Notes: generated by a model not told the origin, from the sequence alone. DNA of 64,000 bases from Accumulibacter sp. (GCA_031257115.1 JAIRPF010000075.1:42080-106079), one strand, 5' to 3'; positions 17,009 to 26,848 are shown, counted from the first letter of the stretch. Made by a program: numbers and translations.

Positions 17009-18297
17009 GTCGGGCCGGACGGCGAAAGGGACGGAGAAGGCGACAGGGAAAGCAGGCGCGAGACGCGCTGCGCCGCCGGCGGATGCGAGTCGTAGAACAG
17101 GGAGTGCAGGGGATCGGGCGTCAGCGTCGCGGCGTTGTCCTCGTACAGCTTGACCAGCGCCTGGACGAGATCGGCCGCCGAGGCGTGCTCGGCCGCGTAG
17201 CGGTCGGCCTCGAACTCGTGGCGGCGCGAAAGCAGGCTGGCCAGCGGCGTGGCCAGAAAGGCGAATACCGGGACGATCTGGAAGAACAGGATCAGCGCCA
17301 TCGCCGTGTTGCGGGCGCTCTCCGAGGCGACGCCCAGGCCGGCGTAGAACCAGCCGGCGTCCATCAGCCGGGCGAGGATGTAGAGCAGGAACAGCGTCGC
17401 GGCGAAAATCAGCGCGATGCGCTTGGCGATGTGGCGGCGCGCGAAATGCCCCAGTTCGTGCGCCAGCACCGCCTCGACCTCCGGCGCTTCGAGCCGGCCG
17501 AGCAGCGTGTCGAAAAAAACGATGCGCTTGGTTCTGCCAAGGCCGGTGAAATAGGCGTTGCCGTGGGCGGAGCGCCGGGAGCCGTCCATCACGAACAGGC
17601 CGGAACTGGCGAATCCGCAGCGGGCGAGCAGGGCTTCGATGCGATCTTTCAGCGCGTCGTCGTCGAGCGGCGCGAAGGTGTTGAACAGGGGAGCGATCCA
17701 CGCCGGGTAGGCGAACAGGACCAGCAGGTTGAAAGCGCACCAGAACAGCCAGACGTACAACCACCACGCCTCGCCCATGCGCGCCATCAGCCACAGGACG
17801 GCGAGCAGCGCCGGCGCGCCGATGGCCAGACCCAGCGCGACTTGCTTGGCGAGGTCGAGCAGGAACAGGCGAAGGGTCATGCGGTTGAAACCGAAACGCT
17901 GCTCGATGACGAATTGCGCGTACAGCGACATCGGCAGATCGACGGCGCCCGAAAGGAACATCACGCTGAAGATCAGGGCGACGCCGTACCACAGGCCGTC
18001 CAGGCGCGCCGACCAGAAGGCGTGCAAGGCCTCCAGCCCGCCGCCGAACGTGAAGGCCAGCAGCACGGCGATCTCGATGACCAGCGCGAGCCGGCCGAAA
18101 CGGACGCGGACGACGCAATAGTCGGCCGCCTTCTGGTGGGCCGCGAGCGGGACGCGGCCGGCGAACCGCTCCGGCACCGCCGCCCGGTGCGCGCGGATGT
18201 GCGCGATCTGCCGGAAACCGAGCCACAGGCGCAGGATCGCCATCAGAAGCAGCGCGCCGAGAAAGGCCACGGAAAAGGAGTTGAGGGAAGCGGACAT
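17005..18297 (-). CDS. M48 family metallopeptidase, Ste24/CAAX protease-like
   Basis: 430 residues from ATG 18297. The N-terminal half is the M48 N-domain with several membrane segments (residues about 5-220). The zinc site is [13 protein letters not shown] (HExxH), and the third ligand is the Glu in [15 protein letters not shown]. Near the end, [12 protein letters not shown] is the typical SxHPP closing motif. It is an integral membrane zinc protease, probably with quality-control or processing duty; natural substrates in bacteria are poorly known. Downstream rsgA overlaps it, and orn is divergent, sharing the 18298-18427 promoter region, an order common in betaproteobacteria. Confidence 0.9.
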   Translation of the reverse strand: MSASLNSFSVAFLGALLLMAILRLWLGFRQIAHIRAHRAAVPERFAGRVPLAAHQKAADYCVVRVRFGRLALVIEIAVLLAFTFGGGLEALHAFWSARLDGLWYGVALIFSVMFLSGAVDLPMSLYAQFVIEQRFGFNRMTLRLFLLDLAKQVALGLAIGAPALLAVLWLMARMGEAWWLYVWLFWCAFNLLVLFAYPAWIAPLFNTFAPLDDDALKDRIEALLARCGFASSGLFVMDGSRRSAHGNAYFTGLGRTKRIVFFDTLLGRLEAPEVEAVLAHELGHFARRHIAKRIALIFAATLFLLYILARLMDAGWFYAGLGVASESARNTAMALILFFQIVPVFAFLATPLASLLSRRHEFEADRYAAEHASAADLVQALVKLYEDNAATLTPDPLHSLFYDSHPPAAQRVSRLLSLSPSPSLSPSGPT

Positions 18298-18427
18298 CGA
18301 GCTGTGCCAAAATGCGGTTTTGGAGAAGGAACGGATTATCCCAAAAAAGGCGGGACGTGAAATACGGGCCATGAAGGACGTTTCGCGTTCCGCCTTTCCC
18401 CCGATCACATTTCACCCAGGATATGAC

Positions 18428-18973
18428 ATGGCACGGAACGATAATCATCTCGTCTGGCTGGACATGGAAATGACCGGCCTCGACCCCGAACGCGAACGCA
18501 TCATCGAACTGGCGATGATCGTCACCGACAGCCATCTCGAAACCGTGGCCGAATCGCCCGTGTGGGCGCTGCACCAGTCCGAGGCGACGCTCGGCGCGAT
18601 GGATAAATGGAACAAGGCCACGCACGGCAAATCGGGCCTGATCGAACGGGTACGCGCGTCCACGCTCGACGAAGCCGCCGTGCAGGCGGCGGCGCTCGCG
18701 TTCATGCGGGAATACGTGGCGCGGGGAATCAGCCCGATGTGCGGCAACTCCATCGGCCAGGACCGGCGCTTCATGGTGCGCTACATGCCGGCGCTCGAAG
18801 CGTGGTTCAATTACCGCAACATCGACGTCAGCACGCTCAAGGAACTCTGCCGGCGCTGGAAACCCGAAGTGGCCAAGGGCTTCGAAAAAGCCTCGGCGCA
18901 CACGGCCCTCGCCGACATCCGCGAATCCATCGAGGAACTGAAGTATTACCGGGAACATTTCATCAGAATATGA
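18428..18973 (+). CDS. orn: Oligoribonuclease
   Basis: 181 residues. Orn degrades two-nucleotide RNAs (including pGpG) to mononucleotides. All DEDDh exonuclease residues are visible: [12 protein letters not shown] (Asp12, Glu14), [12 protein letters not shown] (Asp in the second motif), [12 protein letters not shown], and [14 protein letters not shown] (His and Asp of the last motif). The length matches the family. It is divergent from the M48 peptidase gene; only repeats follow it. Confidence 0.95.
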   Translation: MARNDNHLVWLDMEMTGLDPERERIIELAMIVTDSHLETVAESPVWALHQSEATLGAMDKWNKATHGKSGLIERVRASTLDEAAVQAAALAFMREYVARGISPMCGNSIGQDRRFMVRYMPALEAWFNYRNIDVSTLKELCRRWKPEVAKGFEKASAHTALADIRESIEELKYYREHFIRI

Positions 18974-19004
18974 TCCGGCGTCCCTGCGCGAGGCTTTCGA
19001 TGCG

Positions 19005-19430
19005 ACAAGGTGCGAAACTTTTTGACCGTGGCGGGCGCGGCGGAAGGCGAAAAACATTGACCACGGAGAACACGGAGAAAGGCGAAAACCCTTTTGACCG
19101 CGAAGAGCGCGGCGGAAGGCGAAAAGCGAAAGAAATTCCTCGCCGCTCTCACGCTCACCCCGTCACTCCCACGAAAATCCCCCCGTCATTCCCGCGAAAG
19201 CGGGAATCCAGCGCGTAAACTCCGGCGCGAAGCGCCGCAAGCCAAGCCTCCCTCTTGAGGTAGGTGGCCCGCCAAAGGCGGGTCGGAAGGAGTCGGGCGG
19301 TCGTTCTTCCAATCACGCCGCGCCGCCGAAAAACCTTGGGCCACGGAGTTCACGGAAAAACACGGAGAAAAATCTTTTGAAAGCTTTCACCTTCCGCCGC
19401 GCCCGTCGTGGTCGACCGTTTCTCCGGCGT
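19005..19430. repeat. Repeat mosaic between orn and ispD (gap 18974-19447)
   Basis: No gene. Three units of the TTGACCACGGAGAACACGGAG family are nearly tandem (19021-19045, 19058-19080, 19092-19120); a CGTCATTCCCGCGAAAGCGGGAATCCAG hairpin lies at 19185-19211; a CCTCCCTCTTGAGGTAGGTGGCCCGCC...GGAAGGAGTCGGG element at 19247-19298; a GGGCCACGGAGTTCACGG unit at 19338; and an inverted GCGCCCGTCGTGGTCGACCG unit at 19397. The ispD promoter must lie in or just after this. Confidence 0.7.
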
Positions 19431-19447
19431 TCGGCTAGAATCCGCCG

Positions 19448-20137
19448 ATGTCCAGACATTATGCCCTTGTCCCCGCCGCCGGAAGCGGCGTCCGCTTCGG
19501 CGGGGGGATTCCCAAGCAATACCTGCCCTTGGCGGGGCGGCCGATGATTCATCACGCGCTGGCCGCGTTGTGCCGTTGCGAGCGCATCGAGCGGGTGTGG
19601 GTGGTTCTCGCGCCGGACGACGCCTGGTGGGAAACGTATGACTGGTCGGACCTTGGCGGGAAGCTGGAGGCGCTGCGCCGTGGTGGGGCGACACGCGCCG
19701 AGAGCGTGGCCAACGGTCTCGCCGCCGTCGAACGCATCGTTTCGCGGGACGACTGGATGCTGGTGCACGACGCGGCCCGGCCCTGCCTGTCGCGGGCGCT
19801 GCTGGATCACTTGTGCGAGGCGTTGCGGGACGATCCCGTCGGCGGCCTGCTGGCGGTTCCCGTCGCGGATACCCTGAAGCGCGCGGACGCCGGGCGGCGC
19901 GTGGCGGCGACCGAGCCGCGCGAGGGGCTGTGGCAGGCGCAGACGCCGCAGATGTTCCGCTACGGCCTGCTGCGGCGGGCGCTGGACGGCCGGCCGGCGG
20001 TCACCGACGAAGCCGGCGCGCTCGAAGCGATGGGCTGCCGGCCGCTGTTGGTGCGGGCGGACGCGAGCAATTTCAAGATAACCTACCCGGCCGACCTGGA
20101 ACTGGCCGAACGGATGCTGAAGGCGGGAAATCCATGA
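19448..20137 (+). CDS. ispD: 2-C-methyl-D-erythritol 4-phosphate cytidylyltransferase
   Basis: 229 residues. IspD makes CDP-methylerythritol in the non-mevalonate isoprenoid pathway. The nucleotide-binding start [51 protein letters not shown], and [31 protein letters not shown] and [14 protein letters not shown] are all present in order. The usual G.G.RMG reads GSGVRFGGG, a known variant. The stop overlaps the ispF start by 4 bp, so the two are coupled. Confidence 0.95.
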   Translation: MSRHYALVPAAGSGVRFGGGIPKQYLPLAGRPMIHHALAALCRCERIERVWVVLAPDDAWWETYDWSDLGGKLEALRRGGATRAESVANGLAAVERIVSRDDWMLVHDAARPCLSRALLDHLCEALRDDPVGGLLAVPVADTLKRADAGRRVAATEPREGLWQAQTPQMFRYGLLRRALDGRPAVTDEAGALEAMGCRPLLVRADASNFKITYPADLELAERMLKAGNP

Positions 20138-20613
20138 TCCGCGTCGGACAAGGCAGCGACATCCACGCGCTCGCCCCTGGGCGCAAGCTCATCGTCGGCG
20201 GCGTCGAGATCGCGCACGAATCCGGCCTGCTCGGCCATTCCGACGCCGACGCGCTGCTGCACGCGATCATCGACGCGCTGCTGGGCGCGGCCGGGATGGG
20301 CGACATCGGGCGGCTTTTCCCGGATACGGACGAACGCTATCGCGGCGCGGATAGCCGCGTTCTCCTGCGCGCCGTCCGCGACCGGCTGGCCGGCGCGGGC
20401 TGGCGCATCGTGAACGTGGATGCGACGATCCACGCGCAGCGCCCGAAAATGGCCCCGCACATCCCGCGCATGGCCGCGCTGATCGCGGACGACTTGGGCA
20501 TTCCGGCGGAACGGGTAAACGTAAAGGCCAAGACGGCGGAAAAGCTGGGTTTCGTGGGACGTGAAGAAGGTATCTCGGCCGATGCCGTGGCGCTGATCGA
20601 AAACCGGACGTAA
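20134..20613 (+). CDS. ispF: 2-C-methyl-D-erythritol 2,4-cyclodiphosphate synthase
   Basis: 159 residues. IspF cyclises CDP-ME 2-phosphate. The zinc ligands are visible (GQGSDIHAL, Asp9 and His11; [15 protein letters not shown], His near residue 43). [57 protein letters not shown] and the C-terminal AVALIE complete the family. ATG 20134 overlaps the ispD stop (ATGA). Confidence 0.95.
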   Translation: MIRVGQGSDIHALAPGRKLIVGGVEIAHESGLLGHSDADALLHAIIDALLGAAGMGDIGRLFPDTDERYRGADSRVLLRAVRDRLAGAGWRIVNVDATIHAQRPKMAPHIPRMAALIADDLGIPAERVNVKAKTAEKLGFVGREEGISADAVALIENRT

Positions 20614-21615
20614 AAAGCGGATAACCGCGACGGCGCGGCGGGCACGGCGAAAAACAAAAGCGGGGATGACACATGGTTATGTTGTGTCCTGTATTCACGC
20701 ACCGGAATGATATGAACACCCCCTTCTTTCCCCCCAACCGTCATCGCATTTGTTGAGGCCCATGAGCAAGTTCGAGTCTGCCACGTCGCCGGGGAAACGG
20801 GCGAGAGATCACCAACAAGCAGATCGAACACGCCAGACTGCTTGAGTGCTTCGCCAACCGCGGGCCACGCTTCATCGGCGGAGGCGTGCGGCGGCTCACA
20901 CCGCCGGGCGTGGAAATTAAGAAAGCCCGGCCACGAGGCCGGAGAAGGGATACGCAAGCGCGGCGGCAAGCCCGAAAGACGCAGGACGGCCAAACCCGCC
21001 CCCGCCGCCGGTTTGCATCCGCGACTCGACAGGAACGCCCAAGTCCCCCTCGATCTTCTGGAAAACGCCAGCGCACCGGTCGGTGAAGACCGTTTCACTT
21101 ACAAGACCCGCATAAATCGGGGTGAGCAAAGCGAATCCCAGCATTCACGCCTGCCGTGTTTTTCAATCATGGCGCGGCGAATTTCACAAGGGCAAATATC
21201 ATCCGCCCGTCGCGCCCTACTATTTGTACCTCTTGGCTCAACCACTCGTGGTGGGATTCGCTCCGCTATCCCAGCCCATGATCTGGACAATCCCCCCTCT
21301 CGATGAAGGTGGCTCGCGGCAAAGCCGCGAGCCGGAAGGAGTCGAACCGCCGAGGGAAGAGCCGGGGGGGTCTTCCAAACCGTATTTGGGAATTCGACCG
21401 CCCAACTCCCTCCGTCACGCCTTCGGCGCGACATCTCACTCAAGAGGGAGGTTTTGAATGGAGCGCGGGCGTCGTGCCCGTTGCGGTTGATTCGCTTTTC
21501 TCCGTGTTTCTCCGTACCCTCCGTGGCCGACGTTTTGCCTTTCGCCGCGCTCCGTGGGTGGTCGTTTTGGTCTTTCGTCTGCTATGCTTGTGCGCAATCG
21601 CGCAAAATTCAGGCC
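20614..21615. other. 1-kb gap without a recognised gene
   Basis: The left end has a CGACGGCGCGGCGGGCACGGCGAAAAAC unit (20628-20655). The middle (20700-21290) has open frames on both strands, but none has a recognisable domain, a good ribosome site and protein-like composition at once; one minus-strand frame of 75 codons (20917-21144) is the least implausible. On the right, a GATGAAGGTGGCTCGCGGC...CGGAAGGAGTCG element (21299-21344) and an inverted partner ending ACTCAAGAGGGAGG (21405-21452) face each other around a short loop, followed by an ATGGAGCGCGGGCGTC half-element (21458) and CCGTGTTTCTCCGTACCC-type sequence (21505). It may be the remains of an eroded gene. Confidence 0.5.
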
Positions 21616-21843
21616 ATGAGATATTTGCTTCTGATCGGGCTGGTTCTCGTTATCCTCTGGTTTTTTCGCCGTTCGGGGAATCGCCGCCCGCGCGGGAGGG
21701 AGCGCGTGGCAAATCCGCCGGAGCAGATGGTCAGGTGCGCCCGGTGCGGCGTTTATCTTCCTGAAAGCGAGAGCTTCCGGAAAGGCGCGGCCCATTATTG
21801 TTGCGCCGAGCATCAGCGCGCGGCGCAGGACCGGACGAACTGA
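21616..21843 (+). CDS. PP0621 family protein
   Basis: 75 residues. MRYLLLIGLVLVILWFFRR is a single N-terminal membrane anchor followed by an arginine-rich stretch. The C-terminal part MVRCARCGVYLPESESF...YCCAEHQRA is a small zinc-ribbon-like domain (Cys-x2-Cys...Cys-Cys-x2-His). This matches the PP0621 family of unknown function. It sits 6 bp before pilS, a frequent position for this gene in betaproteobacteria, so a role linked to type IV pilus regulation is possible but unproven. Confidence 0.85.
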   Translation: MRYLLLIGLVLVILWFFRRSGNRRPRGRERVANPPEQMVRCARCGVYLPESESFRKGAAHYCCAEHQRAAQDRTN

Positions 21844-21849
21844 CCCGCC

Positions 21850-23430
21850 ATGCCGGACGCAACGAGCGCGAACGCTTCGCCGATTTCGCCAACGCACTGG
21901 AAGGCCCTGCGCTATTTCGGCATCTACCGGCTATGCGTTGCCGCGCTGCTCGTCCCGCCGCTGTTTTTCCAGTCGCCTTTTTCCTCCCTGATTGGCCAGG
22001 GCCGCATTTCCCTTCAGTCCGTGGTGGTGTGCTTCTATTTTCTGGCCAACGCGGCCTCGCTCGCCGCGCTGCATTTCCATCGGCGGCGTTTCAACCGGCA
22101 GCTCGGCATCCAGGTGCTGCTCGACGTGCTGATCCTGACCTGGCTGTTCCATACCAAGGAGGAATTGCGCGATAGCCTGGGCACGCTGCTGCTGGTCACG
22201 GTGACCGGCGCCGGCCTGGTCGGGCAGGGACGCCTGGTTCTGTTGTACGCGGCCATGGCGACCCTGGCCGTGCTGGCCGAGGGGTATTGGCGCGCGTGGG
22301 GAAGCGCGCGCGGGGCGACGGATTTTTTCCAGACCGGCCTGTTTTGCGCCAGTTTTTTCGCCGTCGCGATCTCGGCCCGCATGTTGGCCCGGCGCGTCAT
22401 CGTCAACGAGGAATTGGCCCGCCGGCGCGGCGAGGCGCTCAGGAACCAGACGATCATCAGCCAGCGCGTCATCGAGGAAATGCAGGACGGCGTTCTCGTC
22501 CTGGATCGCAAGGGGCTGGTCAAGCAGCACAATCCGCGCGTCGAGCGCCTGCTCGGTCTGGGCAATCCGGAGCGGCGCATGCTTGCCACCTATTCGACCG
22601 AATTGGCGGTGGGTTTCCAGAACTGGCGCGCGCGGGGCGGCGACGAGCCGGTCATGATCCGCGCGCCGGCAAGCGGCATCCCCCTGCGCGCGCGCTTCAT
22701 CGACACCGCGAGTTCCGAGGGCGACGTGCTGGTCCTCCTCGAAGACATCGGGCGTTTGCAGGAGCGGGCCAAGCAGATCAAGCTGGCCGCGCTCGGACGC
22801 CTGACGGCCAGCATCGCGCACGAGATCAGGAATCCGCTCTCGGCCATCAAGCACGCCGGCGAGCTGATGCGCGAGGAGTCCGCCGGCCCGACCAGCGACC
22901 GCCTGCTGCGCATCGTGCTCGACAACGCCCAGCGCGTCGAGCGCATCGTCAGCGACGTGCTCGGACTCGGCCAGCGCGACCGCATCCAGCGCGAGTTCAT
23001 CGACCTGCGGCAGGCGCTGCCGCTTTTCGTCGAGGAATTCGTCATCAAGGAAGAAGTTCCCGCCGGCGTCGTGCAGGTCGAGATTTCCGGGCGCGCGATC
23101 CTGCTGTTCGACCGGGCGCATCTGCACCAGATTTTGTGGAACCTCGTCGGCAACGCCTTGCGCTATTCGCGCCGGGTCGCCGGAAGCGTCCGTCTGTGCA
23201 CGCAAGACCGCGACCGTCATGTCGACCTGCACGTGATCGACGACGGCGAGGGCGTCGACGAGGCGCACCGCGAACAGATTTTCGAGCCTTTTTTCACGAC
23301 GCACAGCCGCGGCACCGGGCTGGGCCTGTACATCGCGCGCGAGTTGTGCGACGCCAACGGCGCCAGTCTCGAACTCCTGGACAGCCAGGGTGGCGCCGAT
23401 TTTTGCATAGCGGGAAGGAGTACCGAATGA
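21850..23430 (+). CDS. pilS: Sensor histidine kinase PilS-type (NtrB-like)
   Basis: 526 residues. Hydrophobic segments between residues about 22 and 180 form the six-helix membrane sensor of PilS. A PAS-like region (residues 205-300, IEEMQDGVLVLDRKGLVKQHNPRVERLLG) precedes the kinase core: H box GRLTASIAHEIRNPLSAIKHAGELM with His324, N box HQILWNLVGNALRYSR, and G boxes DDGEGVDE and GTGLGLYIARELC. In type IV pilus bacteria PilS senses pilin in the membrane and controls PilR. The stop overlaps the pilR start (ATGA). Here it is presumably the regulator of pilA expression, though pilA is not in the window except as a decayed pilin-like remnant near 50 kb. Confidence 0.92.
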   Translation: MPDATSANASPISPTHWKALRYFGIYRLCVAALLVPPLFFQSPFSSLIGQGRISLQSVVVCFYFLANAASLAALHFHRRRFNRQLGIQVLLDVLILTWLFHTKEELRDSLGTLLLVTVTGAGLVGQGRLVLLYAAMATLAVLAEGYWRAWGSARGATDFFQTGLFCASFFAVAISARMLARRVIVNEELARRRGEALRNQTIISQRVIEEMQDGVLVLDRKGLVKQHNPRVERLLGLGNPERRMLATYSTELAVGFQNWRARGGDEPVMIRAPASGIPLRARFIDTASSEGDVLVLLEDIGRLQERAKQIKLAALGRLTASIAHEIRNPLSAIKHAGELMREESAGPTSDRLLRIVLDNAQRVERIVSDVLGLGQRDRIQREFIDLRQALPLFVEEFVIKEEVPAGVVQVEISGRAILLFDRAHLHQILWNLVGNALRYSRRVAGSVRLCTQDRDRHVDLHVIDDGEGVDEAHREQIFEPFFTTHSRGTGLGLYIARELCDANGASLELLDSQGGADFCIAGRSTE

Positions 23431-24809
23431 GTATCGACAAGAGCGGCCGAAAGCGCGAAGAGCTGCCGCGCGTACTGGTCATCGATGACGAGGAAGACAT
23501 CCGCGAGCTGCTCGACCTGACCCTCGCGCGCATGGGCCTGTCGGCCGATTGCGCCGGCACCGTGGCGGAGGCGAGGCAATTCCTGAAAAAGGAACGCTAC
23601 GGCCTGTGCCTGACCGACATGCGCCTGCCCGACGGAGAAGGACTGGAGATCGTGCGCCTGATCAACGCCGAATACGGAGAAACGCCGGTCGCCGTCATCA
23701 CGGCCTTCGGTAGCGCCGACAACGCCGTCGCCGCGCTCAAGGCCGGCGCTTTCGACTATCTGGCCAAGCCGGTGGCGCTCGACTCGCTGCGCGCGCTGAT
23801 CAAGTCGGCCATCAGTCTCCCCAAGGCGGGCGCGGCGAACGAATCGTCGAAAGACGGGATCGCCGGAAACAGCGGCCAGTTGACCGGCGGCTCGCCGGCG
23901 ATCGTCGCCGTCCGCGCCATGATCGACCGGCTCGCGCGCAGCCAGGCCCCGGTCTACATTTCCGGCGAATCGGGCAGCGGCAAGGAGCTGGCGGCCCGGC
24001 TGATCCATCATTGCAGTTCGCGCCGGACGGCGCCGTTCATTCCGGTCAACTGCGGCGCCATTCCCGAAAACCTGATGGAAAGCGAATTTTTCGGCTACCG
24101 CAAGGGCGCGTTCACCGGCGCCGACGGCGACCGCGACGGCTTTTTCCAGACGGCCAACGGCGGAATCCTCTTCCTCGACGAGGTCGCCGACCTGCCGCTT
24201 CCCATGCAGGTCAAGCTGTTGCGTGCCATCCAGGAAAAAAAGGTGCGCAAGGTCGGAAGCGCGGTCGAGGAAGCCGTCGACGTGCGCATCGTATCCGCCA
24301 CGCACAAGCCGTTGAAGGATTGCGTCGACGCGGGCGCGTTCCGGCAGGACCTCTACTACCGGCTGAACGTGATCGAGCTGAAAATGCCCACCCTGCGCGA
24401 GCGGCGGGAGGACATCCCGATCCTGGTCGAAACGATCCTGTCGCGCATGTACCCGGAAAACCACCCCAGCCTGTCCGAGGAAGCCATGCGCGCCTTGTGC
24501 AACTACGCTTATCCCGGCAACGTGCGCGAACTCGAAAACGTCCTCGAACGGGCCAGCGCGCTTTGCCGCGGCGACCGGATCGAACTCGACGACCTGCAAC
24601 TCGCCGACGATCCCGCCGTCAGCGAGGGAGAAGGCCGTTCCGGCGAAACGCTGGACGATCATCTGAACCGCGTGGAAAAACAGAGCATTCTCGAAGCCCT
24701 GGAAAAAACCGGCTTCAACCGCACCGCGGCGGCGCGCCTGCTCGGCATCACTTTCCGCTCCCTACGCTATCGCATCGAGCGGCTGGGCATCGAAGAGACG
24801 TCCACGTGA
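23427..24809 (+). CDS. pilR: Sigma-54-dependent response regulator PilR-type
   Basis: 460 residues. The receiver domain (residues 13-130) has the acidic pocket VIDDEED and phosphoacceptor Asp64 (CLTDMRLPDG). The AAA+ domain has Walker A GESGSGKELAARLIH, the sigma-54 contact loop FFGYRKGAFTGA, Walker B NGGILFLDEVADLPL and the second-region R fingers RQDLYYRLNVIELKMPTLRERREDIP. The C-terminal Fis-type helix-turn-helix is KTGFNRTAAARLLGITFRSLRYRIERLGI. It activates sigma-54 promoters such as pilA. It is coupled to pilS before it and ampD after it (GTGA). Confidence 0.93.
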   Translation: MSIDKSGRKREELPRVLVIDDEEDIRELLDLTLARMGLSADCAGTVAEARQFLKKERYGLCLTDMRLPDGEGLEIVRLINAEYGETPVAVITAFGSADNAVAALKAGAFDYLAKPVALDSLRALIKSAISLPKAGAANESSKDGIAGNSGQLTGGSPAIVAVRAMIDRLARSQAPVYISGESGSGKELAARLIHHCSSRRTAPFIPVNCGAIPENLMESEFFGYRKGAFTGADGDRDGFFQTANGGILFLDEVADLPLPMQVKLLRAIQEKKVRKVGSAVEEAVDVRIVSATHKPLKDCVDAGAFRQDLYYRLNVIELKMPTLRERREDIPILVETILSRMYPENHPSLSEEAMRALCNYAYPGNVRELENVLERASALCRGDRIELDDLQLADDPAVSEGEGRSGETLDDHLNRVEKQSILEALEKTGFNRTAAARLLGITFRSLRYRIERLGIEETST

Positions 24810-25363
24810 ACGCCGCGATGGACGGCGGCTGGCTCGGCGGCGTCCGCCGTGTCCCGTCGCCCAACTGCGACGAGCGCCCCGGCGGCGAGGCCGCGTCCCT
24901 GATCGTCATCCACGCGATCAGCCTGCCGCCGGCGCGATTCGGCGGCGGCGACATCGAGCGCCTGTTCACCAACGCGCTCGATCCGCGAGCACATCCTTAT
25001 TTCGCCGGCATTTGTTCGCTGCGGGTATCGGCGCATTTCCTGATCCGCAGGGATGGCGAGATCATCCAGTTCGTTTCCTGCGACCGGCGCGCCTGGCACG
25101 CCGGAATCTCCTGCTGGCGGGGGCGGCCGCGCTGCAACGATTTTTCCATCGGCATAGAACTCGAAGGATGCGATGATCAGCCGTTCGAGGACATCCAGTA
25201 CGATCGGCTCATCGGCCTGATCGAACGGCTGCGCGAACACTATCCGATCGCCGCGCTCGCCGGCCACGCGGACATCGCGCCGGAACGAAAGACCGACCCA
25301 GGCCCCTGTTTCGCATGGCAACGGCTCGCCGTCGGGAACCTGCCGCCCCGCGTCGCCGCGTAA
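24806..25363 (+). CDS. ampD: 1,6-anhydro-N-acetylmuramyl-L-alanine amidase AmpD
   Basis: 185 residues from GTG 24806, which overlaps the pilR stop as GTGA; an ATG at 24818 is the alternative. AmpD cleaves the peptide from anhydro-muropeptides during wall recycling in the cytosol. Zinc ligands are visible: LIVIHAISLPP (first His), AGHADIAPERKTDPGPCF (second His and the Asp). NDFSIGIELEGCDD supplies the catalytic Glu region. The usual HNISLPP reads HAISLPP. The pilS-pilR-ampD order is found in other betaproteobacteria. Confidence 0.93.
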   Translation: MNAAMDGGWLGGVRRVPSPNCDERPGGEAASLIVIHAISLPPARFGGGDIERLFTNALDPRAHPYFAGICSLRVSAHFLIRRDGEIIQFVSCDRRAWHAGISCWRGRPRCNDFSIGIELEGCDDQPFEDIQYDRLIGLIERLREHYPIAALAGHADIAPERKTDPGPCFAWQRLAVGNLPPRVAA

Positions 25364-25863
25364 CCCGGAAGTAACCCAGAAACCGGGCCGCTCGCCCCGT
25401 GGCGACAGCCTCTATGACAAAAAGAGTGACTCACAAAAAATCGCTTGCGTCAAGCCATGTCCATTACTACAATTAGTCGAGATTTGGAACGGCGACACAA
25501 TATGTAGTAGCCAGGGTTGGCCGTTCCGGCCATGTCACTCGTTGACGGCACGGCTTCGATCGATCGGCCCGCGCGATTTGGCGGCGCGCTTTGAACAACG
25601 CACGAAACGGATTCAACTGGATTGCATAACAAGGCTTCCACGGCTGCCCGTTTTCCCCGCCGGCGCTTTCCCGCCGCGGCTGCGGGTTTGCCGGCAATCT
25701 GTTTTCTTGCCCCCCGGCGGCGGAGTCCAGCGCCGCGAATCATCGACAAAAGATTCAACCGGCGTTCCGCTCCGGCGCGCCTTGAATGGTTTGGTCATGC
25801 CAGGCCGGAGTTCGCATCGTTTCCAAACGAGATGTTTCCCATGCCCCTTAAAGGAGGTTGACC
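25364..25863. other. 500-bp leader of the H1-like gene, no gene seen
   Basis: No frame here has family resemblance. The segment ends with TTAAAGGAGGTTGACC immediately before the H1-like start, so it probably contains the promoter of that gene and a long leader. None of the palindromic repeats found in other gaps was noticed here, which sets this gap apart. Confidence 0.45.
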
Positions 25864-26226
25864 ATGGCAACAAGTGTGAAGAAAGCTGCGGCGGAAACCA
25901 AACCCGCCGCGAAGAAAACCGCCGCGCCCAAGGCCGCTGCCGCCGCGAAACCCGCCGTGAAGAAGGCCGCCACGCCCAAGGCCGCCGCCGCAAAACCCGC
26001 CGTGAAGAAAACCACTGCGCCCAAGGCCGCCGCCGCTGCAAAACCCGCCGTGAAGAAAACCGCCGCGCCCAAGACCGCCGCCGCAAAACCCGCCGCGAAG
26101 AAGGCCGCCGCGCCCAAGGCCGCCAGCACGGCTTCCACGCCGTCGACGGCCGCCGCGCCGGGCGCCAAGACAAAGCTGAATCCCAGCGGCGCTTGGCCGT
26201 TTCCGACAGGAGCGCGTCCGAAATAA
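25864..26226 (+). CDS. Histone H1-like Lys/Ala/Pro-rich repeat protein
   Basis: 120 residues made almost wholly of degenerate PAAKK-TAAPKAAAAAK-type units of 15-16 residues, repeated about six times between residues 10 and 90, then a short tail (KLNPSGAWPFPTGARPK). Composition is like eukaryotic histone H1 tails and bacterial AlgP/HctB-type proteins, which bind DNA non-specifically and can regulate or compact it. A strong ribosome site AAAGGAGG lies 6 bp before the ATG. The repeat count is likely to vary between strains because the DNA units are near-identical. The tail is proline-rich and distinct from the repeats; its role is unknown. Confidence 0.75.
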   Translation: MATSVKKAAAETKPAAKKTAAPKAAAAAKPAVKKAATPKAAAAKPAVKKTTAPKAAAAAKPAVKKTAAPKTAAAKPAAKKAAAPKAASTASTPSTAAAPGAKTKLNPSGAWPFPTGARPK

Positions 26227-26257
26227 GTACGCCATCCACGCTTGCGCCTACCGGGGC

Positions 26258-26848
26258 GTCTTTCGATATTTGCAGCCCTTCGGGCTGGAGGTAACGCGCT
26301 GGATTCCCGCTTTCGCGGGAATGACGGGAATTTTTGGGCGGTTGATTCAAAGACGCCGTAAACGCGGCGAGCACGGCGAAAACCAGGACCGCCATTCCTG
26401 CGAACGCGGAATCCAGTATGTATATTCCGGCGCGTCGCGCTGCGTCACTTGAATTCGCGGCCTTTCGGACGGGGGTGACGGATTTGATTTCCACATGCAC
26501 TGGAATGATGGTGATTTTCTTGTGTTTTATTCAGAAATACTCTAACTGCGACGAGTGCGACTGAAACCAGGATCGTCATTCCCGCGAAAGCGGGAATCCA
26601 GTACGTATATTCCGGCGCGCTGCGTCATTTGAATTCACGGCCTTTCGGACTGGAGTGACAGACTGTATTTCAGCCTGCACATGAACGGTAGTGATTTGTT
26701 CGTGTTTGATTCAAAAACGCCCTAACCACGACGGGCGCGGCGAAAATCAAGATGATCGTCATTCCCGCGAACGCGGGAATCCAGTGTGTATTTTCCGGCG
26801 CGCCGCGCCGCGTCATTTGAATTCGCAACCTTTCGGGTTGGGAATCCG
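26258..26848. repeat. Tandem array of three ~184-bp diverged units
   Basis: Fills the gap 26227-26872. Each unit combines a GATTCAAAAACGCC...CACGGCGAAAA-type part, the CGTCATTCCCGCGAA...GGGAATCCAGT hairpin (26390, 26574, 26757), GTATATTCCGGCGCG and GTCATTTGAATTCRCGGCCTTTCGGAC. Spacing between copies is 184 and 183 bp. A partial unit with an inverted hairpin (26299-26326) precedes the array. No gene is supported. Confidence 0.75.

Noticed and set aside
16136..19057. A 973-codon frame spanning rsgA, the M48 gene and orn
   Set aside because: Only its last 290 codons match a family (RsgA). The upstream part is an off-frame reading of the M48 peptidase and the opposite strand of orn.
20917..21144. 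A 75-residue minus-strand protein in the ispF-pilS gap
   Set aside because: No ribosome site, no recognised family and no conserved context. It was kept only as the least implausible frame in the gap description.
26376..26790. Possible CRISPR array because of regularly spaced similar units
   Set aside because: The spacing is about 184 bp, the similarity extends through most of each unit, and there are no short unique spacers or cas genes.
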